Positions 1 through 10,779 of a stretch of DNA of 64,000 bases are shown piece by piece (the stretch's first letter is position 1; each line of letters starts with the position of its first letter). The translations under genes were made by a program, and so were the position numbers. The stretch comes from Bacteroides helcogenes P 36-108 (GTDB lineage: Bacteria; Bacteroidota; Bacteroidia; Bacteroidales; Bacteroidaceae). The DNA lies in NCBI RefSeq assembly GCF_000186225.1, contig NC_014933.1:2108001-2172000 (forward strand), in the 5' to 3' direction. The notes beneath the pieces were generated by a model, which was not told the origin of the DNA, ran no database searches, and worked only from the letters and a program-made list of their open reading frames with translations.

Positions 1-1
1 T

Positions 2-1309
<1,308 letters not shown>

Positions 1310-1356
1310 ATCGCTAAAAAAAGCAGATGCCTTCTGTGTCCTCTATGGGATTTTTG

Positions 1357-1364
1357 TACCTTTG
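1357..1364 (+). promoter_or_regulatory. Bacteroides -7 box upstream of PurF-like gene
   Basis: TACCTTTG matches the Bacteroides -7 consensus TAnnTTTG and lies 39 bases upstream of the start codon at 1404. The -33 region about 19 bases upstream is weak (CTGT). Confidence 0.55.
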
Positions 1365-1403
1365 TGTCCGTAATTTTAATAACCATTAACAGGAGATATA
1401 TTT

Positions 1404-2813
1404 ATGGGAGGTTTTTTCGGGGCGGTCGCCAAGGCAAGCTGTGTGGCTGACTTGTTTTACGGTACGGATTATAATTCGCATTTGGGGACAAAACGTGGCG
1501 GATTGGCAACGTATGATGCAGAGGCGGCAGTTTTTACACGGTCTATTCATAACTTGGAAAGCACTTATTTCCGCACGAAGTTTGAAGACGAATTGGGCAA
1601 ATTCAAAGGAAATTCCGGTATCGGAATCATCAGCGATACAGATCCTCAGCCGCTTATATTGAACTCTCATCTCGGTCGGTTTGCCATCGTTACGGTGGCC
1701 AAGATCATAAATCTGCAAGAACTGGAGAATGAACTTCTTACTCGGAATATGCATTTTGCGGAGCTTAGCTCAGGCAAGACCAATCAGACTGAGCTTATTG
1801 CCCTTCTTCTGATACAAGGTAAGAACTTTGTGGAGGGGATCGAAAATGTGTATAAACATATCAAAGGTTCTTGCTCCATGTTGTTGCTTACGGAGGACGG
1901 CATCATTGCTGCACGTGACTGGTGGGGGCGTACTCCCATCGTGATTGGCCGGAAGAATGGCGCTTATGCTGCTACGAGTGAATCAAGCAGTTTCCCGAAT
2001 TTAGATTATCAGATAGAGCGTTATCTCGGTCCGGGGGAGATAGTGCGCATGCGTGCTGATGGAGTAGAGCAGATGCGCAAACCCAATGAACAAATGCAGG
2101 TTTGTTCTTTTTTGTGGGTGTATTACGGCTTTCCCACTTCCTGCTATGAAGGTAGAAACGTGGAAGATGTACGCTTTACATCTGGTTTCAAGATGGGACA
2201 GAAAGATGAATCGAAGGTGGACTGCGCCTGTGGGATACCCGATTCGGGCGTAGGTATGGCATTGGGGTATGCAGAGGGAAAAGGTGTCCCTTATCATCGT
2301 GCCATTTCAAAATATACTCCTACCTGGCCCCGCAGTTTTACTCCAAGCAATCAGGAAATGCGCAGCTTGGTGGCAAAGATGAAACTGATACCCAACCGTG
2401 CCATGCTGGAAGGCAAGCGTCTGCTGTTCTGCGATGATTCTATCGTACGTGGCACGCAACTGCGGGATAATGTAAAGGTGCTGTATGAGTATGGTGCTAA
2501 GGAGGTACATATCCGTATCGCTTGTCCGCCCTTGATTTACGGTTGTCCTTTTATTGGTTTTACTGCTTCTAAAAGCGATTTGGAATTAATCACCCGTCGT
2601 GTGATTAAGGAATTGGAAGGTGATGAAAATAAGAATCTTGACAGATATGCCACTACCGGTTCGCCGGAATATGAGAAAATGGTAGATGTCATTCGTGAAC
2701 GTTTTGGCTTGTCTTCGCTGAAGTTCAATACATTGGAAACATTGATAGAAGCTATCGGATTACCCAAATGTAAGGTATGTACACATTGTTTTGATGGCAG
2801 CAGTCATTTCTAA
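1404..2813 (+). CDS. PurF-like phosphoribosyltransferase with degenerate glutaminase domain
   Basis: This 469-residue protein is a PurF (amidophosphoribosyltransferase) homologue. The C-terminal phosphoribosyltransferase half has the PRPP loop LLFCDDSIVRGTQ, and the Cys positions (CACGIPDSG, CPPLIYGCPF, CKVCTHC) resemble the Fe-S ligands of Bacillus-type PurF. The N-terminal Ntn-hydrolase half is odd. The protein begins MGGFFG instead of the usual MCG, so the catalytic N-terminal Cys is absent. The RYST-type and HNGN motifs are also missing (the latter reads VTVAKIINL). I infer that it cannot hydrolyse glutamine. It may use ammonia or have a different role; a separate canonical purF would be expected elsewhere. 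The start is supported by AGGAG at 1391-1395. Confidence 0.85.
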   Translation: MGGFFGAVAKASCVADLFYGTDYNSHLGTKRGGLATYDAEAAVFTRSIHNLESTYFRTKFEDELGKFKGNSGIGIISDTDPQPLILNSHLGRFAIVTVAKIINLQELENELLTRNMHFAELSSGKTNQTELIALLLIQGKNFVEGIENVYKHIKGSCSMLLLTEDGIIAARDWWGRTPIVIGRKNGAYAATSESSSFPNLDYQIERYLGPGEIVRMRADGVEQMRKPNEQMQVCSFLWVYYGFPTSCYEGRNVEDVRFTSGFKMGQKDESKVDCACGIPDSGVGMALGYAEGKGVPYHRAISKYTPTWPRSFTPSNQEMRSLVAKMKLIPNRAMLEGKRLLFCDDSIVRGTQLRDNVKVLYEYGAKEVHIRIACPPLIYGCPFIGFTASKSDLELITRRVIKELEGDENKNLDRYATTGSPEYEKMVDVIRERFGLSSLKFNTLETLIEAIGLPKCKVCTHCFDGSSHF

Positions 2814-2836
2814 TTGACAAATTGTTGTTGATGGAT

Positions 2837-2880
2837 AAAAAAGGGGTGTGAATTACTTGGCAGTTCACGCCCCTTTTTTT
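2837..2880 (+). terminator. Rho-independent terminator after PurF-like gene
   Basis: A strong inverted repeat AAAAAAGGGGTGTGAA / TTCACGCCCCTTTTTT with an 11-base loop is followed by a T run, 23 bases after the stop codon. Confidence 0.9.
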
Positions 2881-3001
2881 ACCTTTACGGCAGTTAAATG
2901 ATAATTTGTAAGGCTGTACCGTAATTCCTTCTTATATACGGATTACACGCTGTTAATTTTCATTTTAAGTATCGCGTTATAGATCATTAATCCTGAATGG
3001 T

Positions 3002-4225
3002 ATGACTTTAGTAGAACGTTTTTTGAAGTATGTAAGTTTCGATACTCAGTCGAGTGAAGAAAGTGGAGTAACTCCAAGCACTCCGGGGCAAATGGCATTT
3101 GCGGAATTTTTGAAAGAAGAATTGGAGTCCTTGGGACTGGAGGAAATCTCCTTAGATGAACACGGCTATTTGTTTGCCACCCTTCCGGCAAACACGGAGA
3201 AACCGTTACCTGCCGTCGGCTTTATTGCACACATGGATACAAGTCCCGATATGAGTGGCAAGGACGTGACACCCCGTATCGTAGAGAATTATGACGGCAA
3301 GGACATTGTGCTTTGTGCTGAAGAAAATATAGTATTGTCTCCTTCGCAATTTCCCGAACTGCTTGATCATAAAGGGGAGGATCTGATCGTAACCAATGGC
3401 AAGACTTTGCTTGGGGCTGATGACAAAGCCGGTATTGCCGAGATTGTATCAGCCGTCGTCTATCTGCAAGAGCATCCTGAAATAAAGCACGGTAAAATTC
3501 GTATCGGCTTCAATCCTGATGAGGAAATCGGATTGGGTGCACATAAGTTTGATGTCCGGCAATTCGGCTGTGAATGGGCCTACACAATGGATGGCGGTGA
3601 AGTGGGAGAACTTGAGTTTGAAAATTTTAATGCTGCTTCCGCCAAGATTACTTTCAAGGGACGCAATGTACATCCGGGGTATGCCAAGAACAAAATGGTC
3701 AATTCAGTCCGTGTGGCCAACCGCTTCATTACATTGCTTCCGGCACACGAAACTCCGGAACATACTGAAGGCTATGAAGGTTTTTTCCATCTTATTGGTA
3801 TTGGTGGTGATGTAGAGCAGACTACGGTTTCCTATATTATCCGCGACCATGATCGTACCCATTTTGAAGACCGCAAGAAGCAGATGGAGCGTTGGGTAGC
3901 ATTCATTAATGGTGAATACGGAGAGGGTACTGCAACTCTTGAACTGCATGATCAATATTATAATATGCGTGAACAAATTGAACCGGTAATGCATGTTATT
4001 GATGTCGCATTTGCCGCAATGAAGGCTGTTGGGGTTGATCCTCGTGTAAAAGCTATCCGTGGGGGGACAGACGGTGCACAGCTTTCTTTCAAAGGACTGC
4101 CTTGTCCCAATATTTTTGCCGGCGGACTCAACTTTCACGGGCGCTATGAGTTTGTGCCTGTTCAGAGCATGGAAAAGGCTATGAATGTCATCGTGAAGAT
4201 TGCGGAACTCATTGCTGCTAAATAA
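3002..4225 (+). CDS. pepT: Peptidase T (tripeptide aminopeptidase)
   Basis: PepT is a cytoplasmic M20 zinc peptidase that removes N-terminal residues from tripeptides. The 407-residue length is typical. Visible M20 motifs are [46 protein letters not shown] and the C-terminal [18 protein letters not shown] with a following HGRYEFVP. The gene is flanked by a terminator upstream and sits 32 bases before gcvT, so the two may be co-transcribed. Confidence 0.96.
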   Translation: MTLVERFLKYVSFDTQSSEESGVTPSTPGQMAFAEFLKEELESLGLEEISLDEHGYLFATLPANTEKPLPAVGFIAHMDTSPDMSGKDVTPRIVENYDGKDIVLCAEENIVLSPSQFPELLDHKGEDLIVTNGKTLLGADDKAGIAEIVSAVVYLQEHPEIKHGKIRIGFNPDEEIGLGAHKFDVRQFGCEWAYTMDGGEVGELEFENFNAASAKITFKGRNVHPGYAKNKMVNSVRVANRFITLLPAHETPEHTEGYEGFFHLIGIGGDVEQTTVSYIIRDHDRTHFEDRKKQMERWVAFINGEYGEGTATLELHDQYYNMREQIEPVMHVIDVAFAAMKAVGVDPRVKAIRGGTDGAQLSFKGLPCPNIFAGGLNFHGRYEFVPVQSMEKAMNVIVKIAELIAAK

Positions 4226-4257
4226 TACTTAATACCTAATATTTAATACCTGTTTTT

Positions 4258-5349
4258 ATGAAAATTACTCCATTTACCGAGAAGCACATTTCGTTAGGTG
4301 CAAAGATGCACGAGTTTGCGGGATATAATATGCCTATTGAATATTCGGGCATCATTGACGAACATCTTACCGTTTGTCAGGGTGTCGGTGTTTTTGACGT
4401 TTCGCACATGGGTGAATTTTGGGTGAAAGGCCCTCACGCGCTGAACTTTCTGCAGAAAGTGACTTCTAATAATGTGGCCGTCCTTACTCCGGGAAAAGTG
4501 CAATATACTTGTTTCCCTAATGAGAAAGGGGGGATTGTTGATGATCTTCTTGTATATCACTATGAACCGGAGAAGTACCTTCTTGTAGTGAATGCTTCCA
4601 ATATTGAGAAAGACTGGAATTGGTGTGTCTCTCATAATACAGAGGGAGCCGAGCTGGAAAATGCTTCCGACCGCATGGCTCAGCTTGCCGTACAAGGGCC
4701 TAAGGCCATATTGGCTTTACAGAAGCTGACTTCCATCAACCTCTCGGAACTTCCTTATTATACCTTTACTCATGGGGAATTTGCCGGAGAGAAAGACGTC
4801 ATTATTTCCAATACCGGCTATACAGGTGCTGGGGGATTTGAACTGTACTTCTATCCGGAGGCGGCCATGAAGATATGGGATGCCGTATTTGAGGCAGGTG
4901 CAGAGTTCGGCATTAAGCCTGTGGGCTTGGGAGCTCGTGATACTCTTCGTCTGGAAATGGGATTTTGTCTGTATGGCAATGACTTGGATGATACTACTTC
5001 ACCTATTGAAGCTGGACTGGGATGGATTACTAAATTTGTGGATGGCAAGAATTTTACTAACCGCGTTATGCTGGAGAAACAGAAAACTGAAGGCGTTTCC
5101 CGCAAATTGGTCGGTTTTGAGATGATTGACCGTGGTATTCCCCGTCATGGTTACGAGCTTTGCAATGCAGAAGGAGAACCTGTCGGTATGGTTACGTCCG
5201 GAACAATGTCGCCTACTCGTAAGATAGGTATCGGTATGGGGTATGTGAAACCGGCATACAGTAAAGCAGGTACTGAAATCTATATTGATATGCGCGGGCG
5301 AAAGCTGAAAGTTCAGGTTGTGAAACCGCCTTTCCGCAAAGTGGACTGA
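4258..5349 (+). CDS. gcvT: Aminomethyltransferase, glycine cleavage system T protein
   Basis: GcvT transfers the methylene group from aminomethylated GcvH to tetrahydrofolate. The 363 residues fit the family. Visible features are the GCV_T N-terminal domain ([42 protein letters not shown]), [26 protein letters not shown] with the conserved Asp, and the C-terminal barrel ([11 protein letters not shown]). No gcvH or gcvP is adjacent, so the system is dispersed in this genome. Confidence 0.97.
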   Translation: MKITPFTEKHISLGAKMHEFAGYNMPIEYSGIIDEHLTVCQGVGVFDVSHMGEFWVKGPHALNFLQKVTSNNVAVLTPGKVQYTCFPNEKGGIVDDLLVYHYEPEKYLLVVNASNIEKDWNWCVSHNTEGAELENASDRMAQLAVQGPKAILALQKLTSINLSELPYYTFTHGEFAGEKDVIISNTGYTGAGGFELYFYPEAAMKIWDAVFEAGAEFGIKPVGLGARDTLRLEMGFCLYGNDLDDTTSPIEAGLGWITKFVDGKNFTNRVMLEKQKTEGVSRKLVGFEMIDRGIPRHGYELCNAEGEPVGMVTSGTMSPTRKIGIGMGYVKPAYSKAGTEIYIDMRGRKLKVQVVKPPFRKVD

Positions 5350-5374
5350 TTGGCTGTCCCGTAGAGATATTGAG

Positions 5375-5424
5375 AAATAAACGCTCCCCAAAGCCAGATA
5401 GAAACTTTTGGGAGCGTTTATTTT
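5375..5424. terminator. Bidirectional terminator between gcvT and PBP gene
   Basis: AAATAAACGCTCCC pairs with GGGAGCGTTTATTT. The A run on the left and T run on the right would allow termination of both convergent transcripts. Confidence 0.85.
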
Positions 5425-5469
5425 GTGGTGGAAAGTCTTCTTTTTCTCTATGTCGTAGTAGGAGATTAC

Positions 5470-7845
5470 CTATTCTTCTATAATTTCCTTCAATGCGATG
5501 CTGTCTATGGCAATGGAGTCAGTGTCATGCGGATGATAGATTGTGCGGCAACCGTACTCTTTGCTTATTTTTTCTTTGGCCTGCGGAAAACGGGCTTGAT
5601 ATTGTTTCAGGCTGTTGTCTTTCAGTACCTGTTCCATAAAATAAGCAAATATGGGTAGGGCTGTGCGGCTGCCTTGTCCTAATTCTCCCGTGCGGAAATG
5701 GATGCTGCGGTGCTCGCCGCCTACCCAGGAGCCGCCTATTAATTTGGGAGTAACACCTACAAACCAGGCGTCCGAGTGGTTGGAAGAAGTTCCTGTTTTT
5801 CCACCGAATTCGGTATTGTAACGGTGCAGGTCATATCCCCACAGAGCTTGTGATGTTCCCAAAGGTTCGGTCAGTCCGGCTTTCAGCATTTCTGTCATCA
5901 GGAATGCTGTTTCATAAGGAAGCACTTGCCTCTGTTCTGTCTTGTCCTCATAAATGATTTTTCCGTTGGCATCTTCAATGCGCATGATCAGTATCGGATC
6001 ATGGGTCTTTCCTTCGTTGATGACGGTGCTGTAAGCATTGACCAGTTCCAACAAAGAGACATCCGATGCCCCCAGACTGAGTGCAGGCGTTTCTTCAAGC
6101 GGGGTTTTGATGCCCATGACATGTGCGGTTTCTGCAACTTTATGTATTCCGACTTCTTGCCCTACTTGCACGGCAATGGTGTTTACCGATCGGGCAAAAG
6201 CTGCTTTCAGTGAGAGAGTGTCTCCTGTATATTCACCGTTGGCGTTTCGTGGAATCCATTTGGCAGGTTTATTGTCTTCTATTACATTGTACACATCTTG
6301 CTGGTCTATGCGGTAGTCGCAGGGAGACATGCCGGCATTGAATCCTGCCGTATAGACAAACAGTTTGAAGGTGGAACCGGGTTGGCGTTTGGAAAGTACC
6401 TTGTCATATTTCCATGAACCGAAGTTGATGTCACCTACCCAGGCTTTGACATGGCCGGTTTGTGGTTCCATGGCAACGAAACTGCAATGCATGAAGTGTT
6501 CCATATAACGGATGGAATCTATTGTACTGATGGTAGTGTCGCGAGTACCTGAATCATAATCGAATACTTTCAGACGGTGAGGGAGATTGAGATAATAATT
6601 TATAGAGTCCGGTTGGGCGGGATATTTTGCGGCAAGTATTTTATAGGAGGCGGTACGTTTGGCCAGGTCTTCTATAAAGTGCGGTATCTCCCTGTGGTTG
6701 CGGTCGCGCCAGGGAGCCTGATTGCCCCAATGATTGTTGAAGTTTCTCTGCACAATGCGCATTTGACGGTTTGCGGCGGCTTCGGCATATTGCTGCATGC
6801 GGCTGTCAAGGGTAGTGTATATTTTCAGTCCGTCGGCATAGAGGTCTATTCCGTTTTCTTTGCACCAGGGAGCTAAATAATCAGCGACGGCTTCACGGAA
6901 GTAGAGGGCTTTTCCGTCATAATTTGTCTCAACATTATAGTTCAGATTGATAGGAATTTGCTTGATGGAGTCGTATTCGGCACGGGTGATTCCGTGATGT
7001 TTCCACAGATTTTCCAATACTACGTTGCGGCGTTTCATACTGTTTTCCGGGTGCAGGCGTGGATTGTAAGTAGTGGTGGCTTTCAGTAATCCCACTAAAG
7101 TGGCTCCCTGTTCGCAGGTGATTTCCATGGGAGTGGTGTGGAAGTAAGTTTTACAGGCGGTCTTTATGCCATAAGCGTTACTTCCGAAGTCCACGGTGTT
7201 GAGGTACATCGTCAGTATTTCTTGTTTGGAATAGAACATTTCAATTTTGACTGCCGTAATCCATTCTTTAGATTTCATGATAAGCAGTTTCAAACCGGGA
7301 ATCTTGCCTATGATTCCTGTAGAATATTGTGAACGGACTTTAAACATATTCTTCACCAACTGTTGGGTGAGGGTACTGGCTCCCCGTGCATCTCCTTTTG
7401 CCATATCTTTGATGGCTGCGAATACTCCTTGAAAGTCGATACCGAAATGTTGGTAGAATCGTTCGTCTTCGGTGCTGATAAGTGTTTTGATGAGCAGGGG
7501 AGAGATTTCTTCATAACTGACAGGACTACGGTTCTCGCGAAAATATTTGCCGATGAGTTTGCCGTCTGCACTGTATATTTCGGAGGCAATGGGCTGTTCG
7601 GGATTGTGGATGCTCGACAAAGTGGGTGATTTGCCGAATAGCCAAAGGAAATTAATGTCTACCATAATCAGATAGAGGAGGAATACAACGATGAAAGTCG
7701 TGAAAGATGCCAATGCCTTCTTATACCAGGGCTTGTTGTGATAGAGTTTTGTGTACCATTTCTTGAATTTCCGGTATGTATCGGTCGTATAATGAGATCC
7801 GTTTTCTATGAGTGATCTCCATTTCCGGTAATCATTTTTTGTCAT
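5470..7845 (-). CDS. Class A penicillin-binding protein (PBP1A-type glycosyltransferase/transpeptidase)
   Basis: This bifunctional peptidoglycan synthase has a cytoplasmic N-terminus and one membrane anchor (FIVVFLLYLIMVDINFLW). The GT51 domain carries EDERFYQHFGID (catalytic Glu) and GASTLTQQLVKNMF. The transpeptidase domain carries the active Ser in STFK (RQPGSTFKLF), SVN and KTGT (FGGKTGTSSNHSDAWF). I prefer the ATG at 7845 (MTKNDYRKW) over an upstream TTG at 7881, because the TTG would lie inside the preceding terminator hairpin region. The length is then 791 residues. The gene follows rpmE2 on the same strand, but a terminator separates them. Confidence 0.95.
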   Translation of the reverse strand: MTKNDYRKWRSLIENGSHYTTDTYRKFKKWYTKLYHNKPWYKKALASFTTFIVVFLLYLIMVDINFLWLFGKSPTLSSIHNPEQPIASEIYSADGKLIGKYFRENRSPVSYEEISPLLIKTLISTEDERFYQHFGIDFQGVFAAIKDMAKGDARGASTLTQQLVKNMFKVRSQYSTGIIGKIPGLKLLIMKSKEWITAVKIEMFYSKQEILTMYLNTVDFGSNAYGIKTACKTYFHTTPMEITCEQGATLVGLLKATTTYNPRLHPENSMKRRNVVLENLWKHHGITRAEYDSIKQIPINLNYNVETNYDGKALYFREAVADYLAPWCKENGIDLYADGLKIYTTLDSRMQQYAEAAANRQMRIVQRNFNNHWGNQAPWRDRNHREIPHFIEDLAKRTASYKILAAKYPAQPDSINYYLNLPHRLKVFDYDSGTRDTTISTIDSIRYMEHFMHCSFVAMEPQTGHVKAWVGDINFGSWKYDKVLSKRQPGSTFKLFVYTAGFNAGMSPCDYRIDQQDVYNVIEDNKPAKWIPRNANGEYTGDTLSLKAAFARSVNTIAVQVGQEVGIHKVAETAHVMGIKTPLEETPALSLGASDVSLLELVNAYSTVINEGKTHDPILIMRIEDANGKIIYEDKTEQRQVLPYETAFLMTEMLKAGLTEPLGTSQALWGYDLHRYNTEFGGKTGTSSNHSDAWFVGVTPKLIGGSWVGGEHRSIHFRTGELGQGSRTALPIFAYFMEQVLKDNSLKQYQARFPQAKEKISKEYGCRTIYHPHDTDSIAIDSIALKEIIEE

Positions 7846-7879
7846 ATGGCTGTCATTTATAAAGGCTGTCTTGTGTAAC

Positions 7880-7916
7880 AAAAAAGGGAATCTTTTTGAA
7901 TAAGACCCCCTTTTTT
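7880..7916 (-). terminator. Terminator after rpmE2
   Basis: On the minus strand AAAAAAGGG pairs with CCCTTTTTT across a loop of about 19 bases, ending in a T run. It lies just after the L31 stop codon and before the PBP start. Confidence 0.75.
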
Positions 7917-7935
7917 CAGTCCTTTAAAAACTGAA

Positions 7936-8187
7936 TTATTTCTTGCGGTTGCCGTAGCGGCTCATGAACTTGTCAACGCGACCGGCAGTGTCAACCAACT
8001 TAGACTTACCTGTATAGAACGGGTGAGAAGTGCTGGAAATTTCCATTTTTATCACCGGATAAGTTTCTCCTTCGAATTCTACTGTTTCTTTAGAGTTTGC
8101 AGTTGAACGAGACAAGAACATGTCACCATTTGACATATCTTTGAATACTACCGGGCGGTAATTTTCTGGATGAATACCTTTTTTCAT
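7936..8187 (-). CDS. rpmE2: Ribosomal protein L31 type B
   Basis: The 83-residue protein begins [15 protein letters not shown] and contains the L31 signature region [24 protein letters not shown]. It has no cysteine, so it is the zinc-free (C-minus) form, which in many bacteria is the version used under zinc limitation. It has its own strong promoter at 8263-8293 and a terminator behind it, so it is monocistronic. Confidence 0.97.
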   Translation of the reverse strand: MKKGIHPENYRPVVFKDMSNGDMFLSRSTANSKETVEFEGETYPVIKMEISSTSHPFYTGKSKLVDTAGRVDKFMSRYGNRKK

Positions 8188-8262
8188 TTCGATATTTGTT
8201 TTTTAAATTTATATTCTATTACTATTTTGGTAAGAAATAGTGTAATGGTCATTTTTCGGGTG

Positions 8263-8293
8263 CAAAGATAGTGTAAGTCAGAGACACTACAAA
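8263..8293 (-). promoter_or_regulatory. Consensus Bacteroides promoter for rpmE2
   Basis: Read on the minus strand, TTTG, exactly 19 bases, then TATCTTTG. This is a perfect match to TTTG-N19-TAnnTTTG, 75 bases upstream of the L31 start codon. Confidence 0.85.
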
Positions 8294-8421
8294 ATATATT
8301 TTGATTTATTTTGAGTGTCAATGAGAGGACATATCGGTTCTAATGAGAAAAAAGTTTCAGGAAAAAATAGGTTTATCTCATTTTATTTCTGATTTTTGTG
8401 GTGTATTAATCTTGTTGATTT

Positions 8422-9432
8422 ATGAAAAAATTACTTATTTTATTCTCATTCTGGTTTTGCGCCATCACCTTGGGTGCACAGAATAATTCGAAGAGAGAAC
8501 TGTATAGCGTTGCATTTTATAATCTTGAAAACCTGTTTGATACAATTCATGATACGGGTAAAAATGATTATGAGTTTTTGCCTGATGGTAGTTATAAATG
8601 GACGGCAAAGAAATATCAATCCAAATTGCGGAATATGTCAAAGGTGTTAGGCTCTCTCTCCAAAGAGCTTGTTCCTGAGGGACCTGCTTTTATCGGTGTG
8701 GCTGAAGTGGAAAACCGCAATGTGCTGGTGGATTTGGTAAAGCAGCCTGCTATTTCCAATTATGAATTCATACATTATGAAGGTCCCGACAAGAGAGGAA
8801 TAGATTGTGCTTTGTTGTATGACCCCAAGCAGTTCAGTGTAACCGGTTCCAAGTTGGTTCCTTCTGTTCCTTTCAAGGGAGATACGGTGCATCTGACTCG
8901 TGGCTTCCTGATAGTGGACGGTCAATTGGCGGGAGAACGCGTTTGCGTCATAGTCAATCACTGGCCTTCCCGTGGAGCGAAAGCAGAAGTGCGGATACAT
9001 GCTGCCCGGCAGGTAGAGGCATTGAAAGACTCGCTGTTGCATAAGGATAAGAAGCTGAAACTGATTGTGATGGGAGATATGAATGATGATCCGATGGACG
9101 AAAGCATGCAGGCGTTGGGAGCACGGAAGTATGCCAAAAAAGTGAGGAAAGGAGAATTTTACAATCCGTGGTGGGAAACTTTGGAAGACAAAGGGGTGGG
9201 AACTCTCCTTTATCAAGGTAAGTGGAACCTGTTTGATCAGATTGTTGTCTCAAAACCTTTGTTGAAATCAAGGAAAGGATTGCGGTATGATCATAATGAG
9301 GTATTTATCCGTGATTATCTCATACAGCAAGACGGCAAATACAAAGGTGCTCCATTGCGTACGCATGGCGGACGTATCTGGTTGAACGGTTATAGTGACC
9401 ATTTGCCTACTATTATTTACCTGAGAAAGTAA
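8422..9432 (+). CDS. Secreted endonuclease/exonuclease/phosphatase family protein
   Basis: This 336-residue protein has a signal peptide (MKKLLILFSFWFCAITLGAQ) and an EEP fold. Visible motifs are VAFYNLENLFDT, IGVAEVENRNVL (metal-binding Glu), NHWPSRG, MGDMNDDP (catalytic Asp/Asn) and the C-terminal GYSDHLPT (catalytic His). The family covers nucleases and phosphodiesterases that act on nucleic acids, lipids or inositol phosphates. The substrate cannot be read from the sequence. It is probably periplasmic. It stands alone between a divergent rpmE2 and a terminator. Confidence 0.9.
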   Translation: MKKLLILFSFWFCAITLGAQNNSKRELYSVAFYNLENLFDTIHDTGKNDYEFLPDGSYKWTAKKYQSKLRNMSKVLGSLSKELVPEGPAFIGVAEVENRNVLVDLVKQPAISNYEFIHYEGPDKRGIDCALLYDPKQFSVTGSKLVPSVPFKGDTVHLTRGFLIVDGQLAGERVCVIVNHWPSRGAKAEVRIHAARQVEALKDSLLHKDKKLKLIVMGDMNDDPMDESMQALGARKYAKKVRKGEFYNPWWETLEDKGVGTLLYQGKWNLFDQIVVSKPLLKSRKGLRYDHNEVFIRDYLIQQDGKYKGAPLRTHGGRIWLNGYSDHLPTIIYLRK

Positions 9433-9454
9433 TTCTATAATATATTGTAATAAG

Positions 9455-9487
9455 AAGTCGGGAAACAAACATATTTTCCGACTTTTT
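9455..9487 (+). terminator. Terminator after EEP-family gene
   Basis: AAGTCGGGAAA pairs with TTTTCCGACTT (one G-T pair), followed by TTTT, 22 bases past the stop codon. Confidence 0.8.
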
Positions 9488-9666
9488 TGTTACTACAACT
9501 GAATACGCAAGAAAGTGCTTGAAGCCTGTTTATATGAAAGGTATTTGTAACATGGAGATTACAATAATCTGTTAAACGAAGCCAACAGCTTTAAAATAGG
9601 ATGTATTTCATAGAGTAAAGCAAATATTTTATTCCTGTCAGGTTCTTAACTTTAAAGGATAATGCT

Positions 9667-9674
9667 TACTTTTG
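9667..9674 (+). promoter_or_regulatory. Bacteroides -7 box upstream of fba
   Basis: TACTTTTG matches TAnnTTTG, 40 bases before the fba start codon. The -33 region (around TTCTTAAC at 9643-9650) is not consensus. The rest of the 280-base gap between 9433 and 9713 shows only the upstream terminator and AT-rich sequence. Confidence 0.55.
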
Positions 9675-9713
9675 CGTAGAATTTTTATTCACTAACAATA
9701 AACTTTAAACAAA

Positions 9714-10718
9714 ATGGTAAATTACAAAGATTTAGGATTGGTAAACACAAGAGAGATGTTTGCTAAGGCCATCAAAGGTGGATATGCTATTCCGGCATTC
9801 AACTTCAACAATATGGAACAGATGCAGGCTATCATCAAGGCTGCTGTTGAAACTAAATCTCCTGTGATTCTTCAGGTTTCTAAAGGCGCCCGTCAGTATG
9901 CAAACGCTACTTTGTTGCGTTATATGGCTCAAGGTGCAGTAGAATATGCTAAAGAATTAGGTTGTGCGCATCCCGAAATTGTTCTTCACCTTGATCATGG
10001 TGATACTTTTGAAACCTGCAAGTCTTGTATTGATTCCGGTTTTTCTTCAGTAATGATCGATGGTTCTCATCTTCCTTATGATGAAAACGTTGCTCTGACT
10101 AAGAAAGTAGTTGAATATGCTCACCAATTCGATGTAACCGTAGAAGGTGAACTCGGTGTATTGGCAGGCGTGGAAGATGAAGTTTCTTCCGACCACCACA
10201 CATATACTGAACCGGACGAAGTTGTTGACTTTGTTACAAAGACAGGTTGCGACAGCTTGGCTATCTCTATCGGTACATCTCATGGTGCTTACAAATTTAC
10301 TCCGGAACAATGCCATATTGACCCCGCTACCGGCCGAATGGTTCCTCCTCCTTTGGCATTCAATGTATTGGACGCTGTGATGAAAGAACTTCCAGGATTC
10401 CCCATCGTTCTTCACGGTTCATCTTCTGTTCCTGAAGAGGAAGTTGAAACTATCAATAAATATGGTGGTGCGTTGAAAGCTGCCATCGGTATCCCTGAAG
10501 AAGAACTCCGCAAAGCAGCCAAGTCTGCTGTTTGCAAGATCAATATTGACTCCGACTCTCGTCTTGCTATGACTGCTGCCATCCGCAAGACATTTGCCGA
10601 GAAGCCGGCAGAGTTCGATCCTCGCAAGTATCTGGGTCCGGCTCGTGATAATATGGAGAAGCTGTATAAACATAAAATCGTTAATGTACTTGGTTCAGAC
10701 GGTAAATTGGCTGAATAA
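9714..10718 (+). CDS. fba: Class II fructose-bisphosphate aldolase
   Basis: This zinc-dependent aldolase interconverts fructose-1,6-bisphosphate with DHAP and glyceraldehyde-3-phosphate. The 334 residues include the zinc/active-site segment HLDHGDTFETCKSCIDSG, VMIDGSHLPYDEN, EGELGVLAGVEDEV, the loop AISIGTSHGAYKF and HGSSSVPEEEV. It is a single-gene unit with its own promoter and a strong downstream terminator, as expected for a highly expressed glycolytic enzyme. Confidence 0.97.
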   Translation: MVNYKDLGLVNTREMFAKAIKGGYAIPAFNFNNMEQMQAIIKAAVETKSPVILQVSKGARQYANATLLRYMAQGAVEYAKELGCAHPEIVLHLDHGDTFETCKSCIDSGFSSVMIDGSHLPYDENVALTKKVVEYAHQFDVTVEGELGVLAGVEDEVSSDHHTYTEPDEVVDFVTKTGCDSLAISIGTSHGAYKFTPEQCHIDPATGRMVPPPLAFNVLDAVMKELPGFPIVLHGSSSVPEEEVETINKYGGALKAAIGIPEEELRKAAKSAVCKINIDSDSRLAMTAAIRKTFAEKPAEFDPRKYLGPARDNMEKLYKHKIVNVLGSDGKLAE

Positions 10719-10740
10719 GAACAGATTTTCCCTAAATAAA

Positions 10741-10775
10741 TTAGCCCTTGCAATAGTCTATATTGCAAGGGCTAA
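10741..10775. terminator. Bidirectional terminator between fba and GH13 gene
   Basis: TTAGCCCTTGCAATA pairs perfectly (15 bp) with TATTGCAAGGGCTAA around a 5-base loop. A-rich sequence on the left and T-rich sequence on the right serve both convergent genes. Confidence 0.9.
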
Positions 10776-10779
10776 ATTT

